From NCBI GenBank assembly GCA_963575745.1, contig CAUYUJ010004324.1, forward strand, positions 333,235 to 397,234: a stretch of DNA of 64,000 nucleotides. Reading direction: 5' to 3'. The stretch is from Prorocentrum cordatum (Eukaryota; Sar; Dinophyceae; Prorocentrales; Prorocentraceae). Below, piece after piece: positions 43,501 to 52,045 of the stretch. The translations under genes were made by a program, and so were the position numbers. Every line of letters starts with the position of its first letter. Within the stretch, counting starts at the first letter, position 1. The notes under the pieces were generated by a model that was not told the origin of the DNA, did not search any database, and saw only the letters and a program-made list of their open reading frames with translations.

Positions 43501-44284
43501 CGGGCTTGGGCGTTTTATCCCAAGCGATGCTGTCGGCTTGTGACGAAGTTCACATGACGGAAGTGGGAGGGGGTGTGCTTAAAACAGCCCGCCCACAGCA
43601 TCAGAAGTCAATCCGTTACCCTCCAGCAACTATTTACAGCTTCGAGCACGAAGCCGCGTGCTTTAGCAGTTTGGGCACACCGAGACTATTACACCCCGTG
43701 CTCCAGAAATAAGTCTTTATCGCAATCCAATTACCTCATGAACTCAACTGCCAGTGGTAACTGGGCCAGTGAACTGTTACTTGAGTTGGTATCAGCATTA
43801 GCCTTCCTGGCATTTAGCAGTAGGGTAATTCGCATTTTTTTGTTTTGGCGCGGCTGGCGTGCATTGCGCAGAAGATCGCTGTGCATTCCAGCCAGCTGCG
43901 CCGAGTAGCTCCAGCTAGGTGCCAGTCGCTACTTCGATCTGCGCGTCCAATACATGGCTGCTCACTCCGCCCAAGCGCGGAATCTGTAGCGCGCGCATTG
44001 CCGACGATTGCTCGCCGCTCAGTTGCGCGGCGCCTACATCGGCCGCGGCTGCAGGACAAGCTTTTGCGCCGTGAAGTACTATTGGTGAAGCTGTGGTATA
44101 TCGCGCGGGCGCGGGGCATGTGGTAGCATATTGTATTTTGCATGTGCAGAAGGCACGCGGTACCCTGGCTGGTATCTCGAGCGGTTGCGGTTTTGAGCAG
44201 TGCTTCGTGTTCGTTATCCCCGTCTGAGGCGTGTATTTCTCCAAATCCTTCGTCCGCATGTCACGCGCGCGCCACTACTTTTCC
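43501..44284. other. Spacer, no gene seen
   Basis: Unique, moderately AT-rich sequence. The part near 44095-44140 has CATATTGTATT, also seen near 55020, again beside GTACTTTGG repeats. No coding family is recognised. Confidence 0.5.
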
Positions 44285-44955
44285 GTTTTTGGCTGGGTAC
44301 TTTGGATTGTACCCAGGGACGTACTTTGTACTTTCGAGAAATCGTCGGGGTACTTTGGATTGTACTTTGTACCTGGGACACGTACTTTGGGACGTACTTT
44401 GTACCTGCGACAGTACTTTGAGATGTACTTTGCACTTTCGAGAAATCGTCGGGGTACTTTGGATTGTACTTTGTACCTGAGACAAGTACTTTGGGACGTA
44501 CTTTGTACCCGCGACAGTACTTTGAGATGTACTTTGTACCTGCGACAGTACTTTGAGATGTACTTTGTACCCGCGACGGTACTTTGGGAGGTACTTTGGA
44601 GTGTACTTTGGGAGGTACTTTGGGACGTACTTTGTACCTGCGACAGTACTTTGAGATGTACTTTGTACCTGCGACGGTACTTTGAGACGTACTTTGTACC
44701 TGCGACAGTACTTTGAGATGTACTTTGTACCTGGGACCAGTACTTTGGGAGGTACTTTTGGGCTGACTGGGTACTTTGGGAGGTACTTTTGGGTTGACTG
44801 GGTACTTTGGGAGGTACTTTTGGGCTGACTGGGTACTTTGGAAGGTACTTTTGGCGGGGCGGGGTAGTTTTCGCAGTACTTTTTAGCGGCGGGGCTGTTT
44901 TCGGTGGTACTTTGAGACGTACTTCGGGACGTACTTCGTGGGCTACTTTGCCGAG
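44285..44955 (+). repeat. 31-bp GTACTTTG tandem repeat
   Basis: The unit is GTACTTTGAGAT, then GTACTTTGTACC, then TGCGACA: two 12-base half-units plus seven bases. In 44755-44870 a variant with GGGCTGACT replaces the spacer but keeps 31 bases. Smaller relatives lie at 55078-55150 (same strand) and 33955-34015 (inverse). Confidence 0.9.
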
Positions 44956-45159
44956 GGGCGGTATGATCTACCAGTCCCTAATTCCTATGTCCCAGCAGCC
45001 AGGTTGTTTTTTCGGGCGCCTCGGTGTGCACCTACGGCACCCAGACAAGTTTTCATATAGGTTGAGATTTCGACCGCTCTACCCAGATGCGCGCTAGTTT
45101 TCATCGGACTCGGGGCCGATGTATTCCAGGCGCCACAAGATCAGCGGTGGGCGCCTGGG
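44956..45159. other. Short spacer
   Basis: Unique sequence between two minisatellites, with nothing recognised. Confidence 0.4.
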
Positions 45160-45510
45160 CTCGGCATTTTGCAAAGTCCCCCCCCCCCCCTCCCTTGCGT
45201 TCAGGATTTTTGCAAAGTCCCCCCAGATGGTCAGATTTTTGCAAAGTGCCCCCAGGGGGTCAGATTTTTGCAGAGTCCCCCCAGAGGGTGAAATTTCTGC
45301 AACGTACCCGCAGGGGGTCAAATTTTTGCAAAGTCCCCCCAGGTGGTCAGATTTTTGCAAAGTCCCCCCAGGGGGTCAGATTTTTGCAAAGTCCCCCTAG
45401 AGGGTCGGGCTTTTGCAAAGCACCCCCAGGGGGTCAGATTTGTTTGCAAAGTCCCACCAGGGGGTTAGGATTCTGGCAAGGTCCATTCACAGGGTCAGTC
45501 TTGTCCAAAG
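45160..45510 (+). repeat. 29-bp tandem repeat
   Basis: About eleven units of CAGATTTTTGCAAAGTCCCC plus CCAGGGGGT. Anchors at 45241, 45270, 45299, 45328 and 45357 show a strict 29-base period. The units abut with no unique spacers, so this is not a CRISPR array. Confidence 0.92.
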
Positions 45511-46640
45511 TCTGCCAGAGACTGTGACGTCCGCGAAAAGCCTCCGTCCTCTTCCTCCCTCCTCCCCTCCTGCCTGTCCTCCCACCAACCCTTACTTTGC
45601 CCTGTTCCCTCCGCGTCCTTCCACCGAATAACCCCTCCTGTCCCCCTCCCCTGTCACCCTCCATCCTTATCCTCCTTCTCCTCGTCCTCCTTCTGAGGCG
45701 ACCCGAAGCATTTCAGAAGTGGTTCTGAACGCAAAGGGGTCTGGCCACCAAAGCAGGCACCGCTCAGCCCGATGCATCCTCGCAATCTGAGCCCCCGAGG
45801 GTGCGAAAGCCAGCGCCTCGCCCGAGACGCCCTCAAATTCTGTGCCGAAACCGGAGGATGTGGATGCAAACAGACGATTCGCCACTCTACCAGATTTACC
45901 TTTGAATGGCGATACCCCAAGGGGGCTATTGGCAACATACCGTGGGTGAGCACTCACTCTTGGACAACGTTCTTTGCACATGTCATTCCCCCCCTCCTCC
46001 TCCACCCGCAAAAGGGGGGCGAGGAAAGGGAGGAAGGGAAGGAGGGGGAGGAAGGAATTTAGAAGATGCCAGCCGCCGTCCGCCGCCCCTTGGCCGACGA
46101 TCCGCGCGAGAGGCGTGCCGAAATTGGTGGCGGGTTTCTTTGGCCTTATTCCTGCGGGCCCGTTGGGGCGCAGGGAGTCTGGAGGCCCCCCGTGGCTCCA
46201 ACGGGGTTTGGGGGAGCTTCGGGGTGGCTCCCCGCGTCCCTCAGCCACCCGTTCCCCTTAAGGAGGGTGTGGCATAGGGGCGGGCGGGGCCCAGGTGCGC
46301 AATCCCTCCCTTCACGGGCACTGCGCCTGAGGGGGTCGCGATTGGTGGTGATTCCCGCCTCCCCTTTCCTTTTTTTGAGAACGGTGGCGCGTTCTGACCA
46401 ATATTAGTTCGGAGGCGAATCCAGCCGCGGCGACGACGACAGACCCCGAGGCCGAAAAAATCGCCCACTCCTCTGGGTGATCTGGGGGGCGCCCTTCGGG
46501 CACCAAGGCTGCCGCCGTTCGCCGCCCTGTCTGGGGGGGGGGGGCTTCGGGGCCTCCCTTTGGGTGGTGGTGCGTCTGGTCCCTGGGGCGCCTGGTCCCC
46601 TAGCCACCGTTGGAAACCAGTATTGCCTGTGTGGGGGGGG
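45511..46640. other. Spacer with several overlapping open frames, none recognised
   Basis: A pyrimidine-rich part (45540-45700) is followed by GC-rich sequence. The minus frame 46248-45670 is the longest (193 codons) and contains less biased sequence such as GEALAFAPSGAQIARMHRA. It lacks a known domain and shares its region with open plus frames. A dispersed repeat is more likely than a gene. Confidence 0.4.
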
Positions 46641-46925
46641 GGTCCCACATAGCATAGTGGGGCCCAGTCTCTTGCCCAGCCTAGGGGGTACCACATAGTG
46701 GGACCCCTCAAGGCTGGGCCCCACATAGTGGGACCCAGCCTTGGGGTTCCCGCATCGTGCGACCAAGCCTTGGGGGTCCCGCATAGTGGGGCCCAGCTTT
46801 GGTGGTCCCACAACCATGGGACCACATACTGCGCCCAGCCTTGGGGGTCCCACATAGTGGGGCCCAGCCCCTTGCCCACTTAGTGGGACCCAGCCTCTTG
46901 CCCACTTAGTTGGCCCGCTGCGTTC
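46641..46925. repeat. GTGGGACCCAGCC minisatellite, first block
   Basis: Units of the type CCACATAGTGGGACCCAGCC then TTGGGGGTCC are repeated about ten times with point changes. The same unit returns at 47420-47610. Confidence 0.85.
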
Positions 46926-47340
46926 TGGCTGATTAGTTGGTTGGCCCTGATCGGGCCCTAACAGTTTCGTGAGCTTCTGCGAAGTCAGTTGATTGCCTTT
47001 CCTCGCATCGTGTAGGCCAGCGGCCGAAAACTTCCAAGAGCCCAAGGCGTGTTGGCTGGTTGATTGGCTGGTCCTGTTCGGGTCCTGAGAGTTTCGTGAG
47101 CTTCTGGGAAGTCCATTGATTGCCCTTGCTTGAATCGTGTTGGCCTTCGGCTTTAACTCCGCCAATCCCCGCGGCGTGATGGCTGGTTGGTTGGTTGGTC
47201 CTGCTCGTGTCCAGGCAATTTCGTGAGCTTCTGGGAGGGCCGTTGATTGCCCTTGCTTGAATCGTGTAGGCCTTCGGCTTTAACTCCGCCAATCCCCGCG
47301 GCGTCCTGGCTGGTGGGTTGGTCGGTCCCCCAGCCACCAC
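46926..47340 (+). repeat. 127-bp tandem repeat (about three copies)
   Basis: The anchor TTTCGTGAGCTTCTG recurs at 46965, 47092 and 47219, exactly 127 bases apart. Each unit also carries TTGATTGCC and TCGTGT(A/T)GGCC. The last two copies are the most alike. Confidence 0.9.
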
Positions 47341-47625
47341 CACCGTTGGAAACCATTTGCACGGTGGGAGGCGCCTGGCCCCCCAACCACCGTTGGAAAC
47401 CAGTATTGCCGGTGGGGGGGGGGGTCCCACATAGTGGGACCCAGTCTCTTGCCCAGCCTTGGGGGTCCCAGATTGGGACCAAGCCTTGGGGGCCCCGCAT
47501 AGTGGGACCCAGCCATGGTGGTCCCACAGCCATGGGACCACATACTGCGCCCAGCCGTGGGGGTCCCGCATAGTGGGACCCAGCCTCTTGCCCACTTAGT
47601 GGGACCCTGACTATCAGGCGCCTAG
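47341..47625. repeat. GTGGGACCCAGCC minisatellite, second block
   Basis: The 47420-47610 units match those at 46641-46925. The lead-in (CCGTTGGAAACCAGTATTGC) is also shared with 46600-46627. The whole minisatellite plus lead-in has therefore been copied to both sides of the 127-bp array. Confidence 0.85.
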
Positions 47626-47714
47626 CCCGTTCCCCGAAGGCTTCGAGGATCAAGCGCCCACACCAGAAGGCATTTTGCCTACCCGCGCACTGCTCTCCGA
47701 AGGCATTGTGCGCG

Positions 47715-48425
47715 ATGGCTTCGCAGGGTGCCCTCCCTGCGGACGACCAGCGTGGGCCACCTGAGCAGGGGCCTGAGGGCGGCCAGCCTGGGCCAGCAGT
47801 GCCCGCCGCGGACGGTGAGCCTCAGCCAGCAGTGCCTGCACCTAGGCGCCTGACCCCTCACCGCCGTGCGCTCGACAAGGCTTTGCTCTACGCGAAGATC
47901 TCCCAGCGTACGAAGTTCTGGCTCCAGGGAGCTTGCCCCGAGGCGGAGGTGGGAGAGGTTTCGTACAACGACGTCGCCCGCGTCATCCACGTGCTGCAGG
48001 CTGTGATTCAGGACGAGGTGAAGCTCAGGGGCGTCTGCATCATCCCTGGCTTCTTGAAGGTGGTTGGCAAGAAGGTCAAGAAGCAGCCGCCAAAGGTGAT
48101 CAAGGTCAGCGACTTCCTACTCTGCTGATTCCTCTGTTCCACCAGTCCCTCACACCTCTAAGCTCTTTCACCGCGCTGTATCTCCTTACCATTGTTTTTT
48201 AACTTGTCCCATTGCTCCTCCGAGGTCCGCGGCAAAGAGTACACCATCCCTGAGATGCCTGCGCACCTTCTGCTCCAGGCCACCATCGCTAAGGACATGA
48301 AGAGGATCGACGACCCCGAGCAGGCGGACCCTCCCGAGGCCGACGGCTCGTCGTCCCCGAGCATCATGGGGTCGTCGTCCGACGCCGTCGAGGACGGCCA
48401 GCAGCAGGATGCGCCAGCGGAGTGA
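47715..48425 (+). CDS. Two-exon gene for an HU/IHF-like DNA-binding protein
   Basis: Exon 1 is 47715-48104 and exon 2 is 48225-48425, giving 196 residues. The start is the ATG at 47715. Residues 1-45 are Pro/Gly/Ala/Gln-rich and probably disordered. Residues about 85-165 look like an HU/IHF fold: helix pair DVARVIHVLQAVIQDE, the turn GVCIIPGFLKVV (compare the hallmark Gly-Phe of HU), a basic arm KKVKKQPPKVIK|VRGKEY, then TIPEMPA and a closing helix ending in AKDMKRI. Such proteins bend and compact DNA, and dinoflagellates, which lack typical nucleosomes, are known to use bacterial-type HU-like proteins. The tail is acidic and Ser-rich. Splicing joins the arm and the TIPEMPA strand in frame; without it exon 1 would stop at 48126-48128. 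I am sure of the gene, less of the fold assignment. Confidence 0.72.
48105..48224 (+). other. 120-bp GT-AG intron flanked by AGGTC repeats
   Basis: Phase-0 intron with 5' site AAG|GTCAGC and 3' site CCGAG|GTCCGC, and a pyrimidine-rich stretch before the acceptor. AGGTC occurs across both splice sites, a short direct repeat of the kind left when an inserted element becomes an intron. Its removal restores the HU-like domain. Confidence 0.72.
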
Positions 48426-48640
48426 TCCAGTGAAGGTCCAAGCTTCTCTCTGAGGTTAGGGGCCCTGGGCATCCAAGATTTTAATTCCGTCTGAGGTCCA
48501 GGATCCGATTACTTCTGGTCTGGGGTCCAGGACCAGAGGCTTTTTGTTTTTTCAGATGCGTTATTTCCCTTGGTAGCTCAGGGCCCAGCCCGACGCCTGA
48601 AGGCGCTCTTAGAGAAGTTCGAGAGAGCGCCTCGACTGAG
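48426..48640 (+). other. 3' flank of the HU-like gene
   Basis: GAGGTCCAGGAT- and GGGGTCCAGGACC-type sequences repeat around 48490-48535. No polyadenylation signal of the AATAAA type is seen. Confidence 0.4.
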
Positions 48641-48955
48641 TTATCGTTGTTGTCGACATCGTCCTTGTCGTAGTTGCTGTCGCCATCGTCGTCCTTCTCG
48701 TCGTCATCGTCGTCGTCGTCGTCGTCGTCCTCTGCGTCCTCGTCGTCGTCGTCGTCGTCCTCGTCGTCGTCGTCGTCCTCGTCGTCGTCATCCTCGTAGT
48801 CGTCGTCGTCCTCGTCGCCGTCGTCGTCCTCGAAGTCGTCGTCGTCGTCGTCGTGGTCGTCGTCGTAGTGGTGGTCGTCGTCGTGGTCGTCGTCGTCGTG
48901 GTCGTCGCCATCGTCGTCGTCCTCGTCGTTCTCGTCGTCGTCGTTTTTTCTTTTT
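48641..48955. repeat. CGT triplet microsatellite
   Basis: CGT triplets with CCT, AGT and GGT interruptions. On the minus strand it reads Asp/Glu-rich in one frame and Thr-rich in another. These are by-products of the repeat. Confidence 0.9.
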
Positions 48956-49788
48956 GAAGCTAGCAATGGTTAGCATTTTCTTTACTTTTCATTCGCTCTC
49001 GAACTCGCTACCCCCGAGATGCTCTCTCTGACTTCGGCCCGTCTGTCAAGAGAGGCAGGAGTGCCTCGCCCGTTTCGGCCGAAGAGCCAGTGGCCACGAC
49101 CAAGCTGCTTGAACGCTTGGACGGTTGTGCTTGAAATCACCTCCTCCTCCTCTTCCCTGTGGGAGGGGGCAAGTGGCCTCCGTGCCCTCCTCATCCAAGG
49201 TGCAGGGGCACCTCCCCCCCTCCTTGCGAGGGAGGAAGAGGAGGAGGATAAGGAGGGGGATGGGCCCGAACGACTCACACCAGGAGGTGAGTCGTGCGGG
49301 CCCCTCCTCCTCCTCCGACTCCTCCTCTTCCTCCCTCCTCCCTCCTCCCTCCTCCTCCTCCTCCCTCCGCCTCCCCCTGGGGCAGACGCTGGCGGAGGTA
49401 AAACGTTACATGGCGCGGAACCCACCGCCACCAGAAGGAGGACGTTGAGGGAGAAGATAAGGAGGAAGGAGGGGGAGGAGGAAGAGACCATGATGATGAT
49501 GATGATGATGATAATGATGATGATCTCTCGTTGGGTTGATCCTGTTCCTCCGTCCAGGGTGCCCTGGGTTTCTTGGGCTTCGATGGTTGCGCTGTGGAAA
49601 GCGTGGCATTCCCACGCCAAAAAGCAATGGGCATCCTGGGGTCTCAGGGTTGGGTTTCTTATGGAAGGTTTCTCGCCCGTTCAGGACGCTATCCTTGTCT
49701 TGGGTGGATTCTTGAGCTTCTTCTCACAGGAGTACCCAATTGCTGTGTTTGTTGGACTCGGCCTGAGGCCCGCGGGGCAGAAGGAGGT
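48956..49788. other. Spacer with TCC and GAT patches, no gene recognised
   Basis: TCC triplets cover 49300-49370 and an ATG/GAT run covers 49490-49525. A plus frame of 275 codons crosses the whole stretch but is mostly low complexity, and I do not support it as a gene. Confidence 0.5.
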
Positions 49789-50050
49789 TCTTGACGCTTC
49801 GCGTATCCCCACCAGCCCATCCAGGAACGACGCCCAGACGCGTTGAGGTGATCAGGCAAGCGCGGGAGGCCCTCTTGGGCCCCTGATGGGCCCATAAGAT
49901 GGTTCCAATAGGGCCCTAGGAGGGCCCCTAGAGGGCCCCAAGAGCCGCCGGCGGATTTCCAGGGGAGAAGGTAGGGAGATGGGTTTGATTAGGAAACTGG
50001 AAGAGGAACCGCTCTAGACCACCTACGCCCAGATGGCTGGTGGGACCTAG
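49789..50050 (+). mobile_element. Interspersed TIR element B (about 260 bp)
   Basis: This is the cleanest copy. The left end is TTCTTGACGCTTCGCGTATC then CCCACCAGCCCATCC. A shared arm follows (GACGCCCAGACGCGTTGAGG, then TGATCAGG), then a GGGCCCC minisatellite core and the right arm GATTAGGAAACTGGAAGAGG. It closes with CTCTAGACCACCTACGCCC and AGATGGCTGGTGGGA. CCCACCAGCC and GGCTGGTGGG form the terminal inverted repeat. No coding capacity, so it is non-autonomous. Confidence 0.75.
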
Positions 50051-50377
50051 CCCCCCAAAGCTCGTCTGGTACCAGTTGGGGGTGGTTCACGAGTTGACAA
50101 TTTAGCCCCCCCAAGCTCGTGTAGTACTGGTTGGGGGGTGGTGCCATTCCAATAGGCGCCTTGCGTTTGTGGCACCTCTTCGAGCCAGGTTCGGTGAGCT
50201 TGTCCGCCTAGGTTCGCGACTCCCCCCTCTTTGGGCAGGTCCTTCGAACCCATCTTCGTATCAACCAGTGTCTACGCTGTAGAGGGCTCGGCTCAAGAAC
50301 GTGGGAGTGAGTCTCTTGTAGGACATCTTTGAGGTCTCTCCGAGCCACCATTCGCCCTCTTGCAGCACAGCTGCGTC
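50051..50377. other. Spacer with two hairpin-like repeats and a weak SL-like segment
   Basis: Two near-copies of CCCCCCAAAGCTCGT ... GGTTGGGGGTGGT lie at 50050-50086 and 50105-50142. Each can fold because CCCCCCAA pairs with TTGGGGG. At 50276-50297 the sequence CTGTAGAGGGCTCGGCTCAAG keeps the ends of the DinoSL at the right spacing but not its middle (14 of 22). It lies about 80 bases before the next start codon. Confidence 0.45.
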
Positions 50378-52045
50378 ATGTCGACTCGAGGCGGGAAGGG
50401 TCTTGGCGGTGGTGGCGGTGGCAAGAAACGAGAAGCTGCGAAACCGTCCAGAGGCGCCCTGACTATCGCAAACGTGAAAAAGCTCAGGGCAGGTGGTGAA
50501 TTCTGTTGCGGCTTCTGTGGGTGTTGCGACAGCGGTGAGGCCGTCGCTGATTGCCAGGTCGAGGTCTGCCAGAAGTGCTGGAAGCGCTACTTGGCCGCGT
50601 TCACCACCTACGGCGATATCAGTTTCGTTATGGAAGGCGTTCAAGATGAGGGCAGCACGATCCACGCGGAGTGGCAGGAGTCTGGACAGACCGAGGACGG
50701 GGTTATGCGCACGTTTTTCTCTAGCGACGTGTCTGATTCCAAGTCCTTCGAGGTAAAGGTCACCAAGCCGATGATTGGCTTGACCCGCCAGCAAGTCATT
50801 GCGGCCTTGGGCGGCCACGAGCCCGACAAGGTCGGCCTGCGGCTCGGCGACCTGGTGGATGCAGAGGGTAACGCCTTCAAAGGCGTCCTGGTGCCGAATC
50901 CCAGCAGGCCGTACCTGGAGGTCGATGTGTCCACCGCGATGTCAATCACCAGGGACACGACGAAGTTGAAGGGGGACGCGCAGCTCTTCGCGGACCAGGG
51001 CAAGAAAGTATTCGAGTACGAATGCAACGATGTCAAGACGAAGAACTCCATATGGAAGCACGTCCTCACCAAGGCGAAGACCGAGGTACACACGCTCGAG
51101 ACGCTGAAGGCTAAGGGTGAGAACTACCAGAGGTTGCTCGACTCCCAGAAGGCTAAGGGTTCTGCCGCATGTGATGATGGCGCGTCGTCGACGGGCGACG
51201 CCTCGACAAGGCCGCCTGATACACCTACTTCGGCACTCAGCCCAGGCCCGTCAACCATGAGTGCCCCTGTGTTGAACCCAGCTGCGCTGCGCGACTCCGT
51301 CACGCACTACAGCGGCGAGTACAGCGAGAGCAAGAGGCAGAAGGCCACTTCAGGGAAGGCAGCGCGGAAGTCCCCCGCAACGGCGGGGGCTACCCCCGAC
51401 AAGTCCGAGAGCTACGATCTCGTGCAGCGGAGGAAGGGGGCCCTCAATCTCGAGAGGTGCTGGAATGGGGACGCCATGGGCAGGGAGATCCGCTGGGCCA
51501 GGGATGCTGTCGCAGCCATCCTGGACAAGGCTATCCCTGGCGAGGCCGAGCTGGCTGATGAGCTCGATGGTCATCGCAAGCTCGCCGAGGCCATCTGCGG
51601 CTTGATGGAAAAACCAATCAAGAACATCAACCAAGATAAGTTCGACTCGTATCTCGTCGTCATCGAAGGCATGAACGAAGACGTGAGGTCCGCCGTCAAG
51701 GTCGAGCTCTTGAAGACGAGATTCAGCAACCTGATCTTCGCGGGCAGTTGCACGGCCTCGGATTTCTTTCGGGTGGCCGCCCCATGGAACACACTCACCG
51801 ACACCGACGATGCAATGTTCAAGCCGCGCGACCCGCGCGTCTACACCATTGACGGCTCCAAGCAAGACAAGATCTCAATGACCGACTCCCTCATGATTGA
51901 CGTGTATAACGGGCACATCACGAACGGCAAGGCTGGCAAATCCAGCTTGAAGAGGCTATGCGTGGATTGGCTCGACTGGGTGGACGACGACGTCGTCGAC
52001 GATGAGGACTACGACCTGCTCATCACCAGCCTGATCACCTCATAG
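50378..52045 (+). CDS. Long intronless ORF, first part, ending at an in-frame TAG
   Basis: 555 codons from ATG 50378 to TAG 52043-52045. The N-terminus is Gly/Lys-rich. Residues about 45-75 form a Cys-rich cluster (CCGFCGCC, then CQVEVCQKCW) that could bind zinc. The middle has mixed non-repetitive sequence (MIGLTRQQVIAALGGHEPDK, YLEVDVSTAMSITRDT) and a Ser/Pro/Thr-rich linker near 51180-51270, then a helical part with SDFFRVAAPWNTLTD. The frame continues beyond the TAG without shift for another 515 codons, so this looks like one protein with a nonsense codon. I do not recognise the family. Codon use and complexity look like real coding DNA, unlike the repeat frames nearby. Confidence 0.7.
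   Translation: MSTRGGKGLGGGGGGKKREAAKPSRGALTIANVKKLRAGGEFCCGFCGCCDSGEAVADCQVEVCQKCWKRYLAAFTTYGDISFVMEGVQDEGSTIHAEWQESGQTEDGVMRTFFSSDVSDSKSFEVKVTKPMIGLTRQQVIAALGGHEPDKVGLRLGDLVDAEGNAFKGVLVPNPSRPYLEVDVSTAMSITRDTTKLKGDAQLFADQGKKVFEYECNDVKTKNSIWKHVLTKAKTEVHTLETLKAKGENYQRLLDSQKAKGSAACDDGASSTGDASTRPPDTPTSALSPGPSTMSAPVLNPAALRDSVTHYSGEYSESKRQKATSGKAARKSPATAGATPDKSESYDLVQRRKGALNLERCWNGDAMGREIRWARDAVAAILDKAIPGEAELADELDGHRKLAEAICGLMEKPIKNINQDKFDSYLVVIEGMNEDVRSAVKVELLKTRFSNLIFAGSCTASDFFRVAAPWNTLTDTDDAMFKPRDPRVYTIDGSKQDKISMTDSLMIDVYNGHITNGKAGKSSLKRLCVDWLDWVDDDVVDDEDYDLLITSLITS

Noticed and set aside
45160-45510. Evenly spaced 29-bp repeats, considered as a CRISPR array
   Set aside because: The units are directly joined without unique spacers, no cas gene is near, and the genome is eukaryotic.
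45670-46248. 193-codon minus frame with non-repetitive sequence
   Set aside because: No known domain, overlapping plus frames equally open, and neighbouring DNA is repeat-rich, so a dispersed repeat is more likely than a gene.
47668-47690. SL-like AAGGCATTTTGCCT before the HU-like gene
   Set aside because: Only about 13 of 22 positions match, the 3' end GGCTCAAG is absent, and the gene has an intron, which argues against an mRNA-derived copy.
50276-50297. SL-like segment before the 50378 gene
   Set aside because: The ends and spacing fit but the central seven bases do not (14 of 22). Mentioned in the spacer entry but not scored as a finding.
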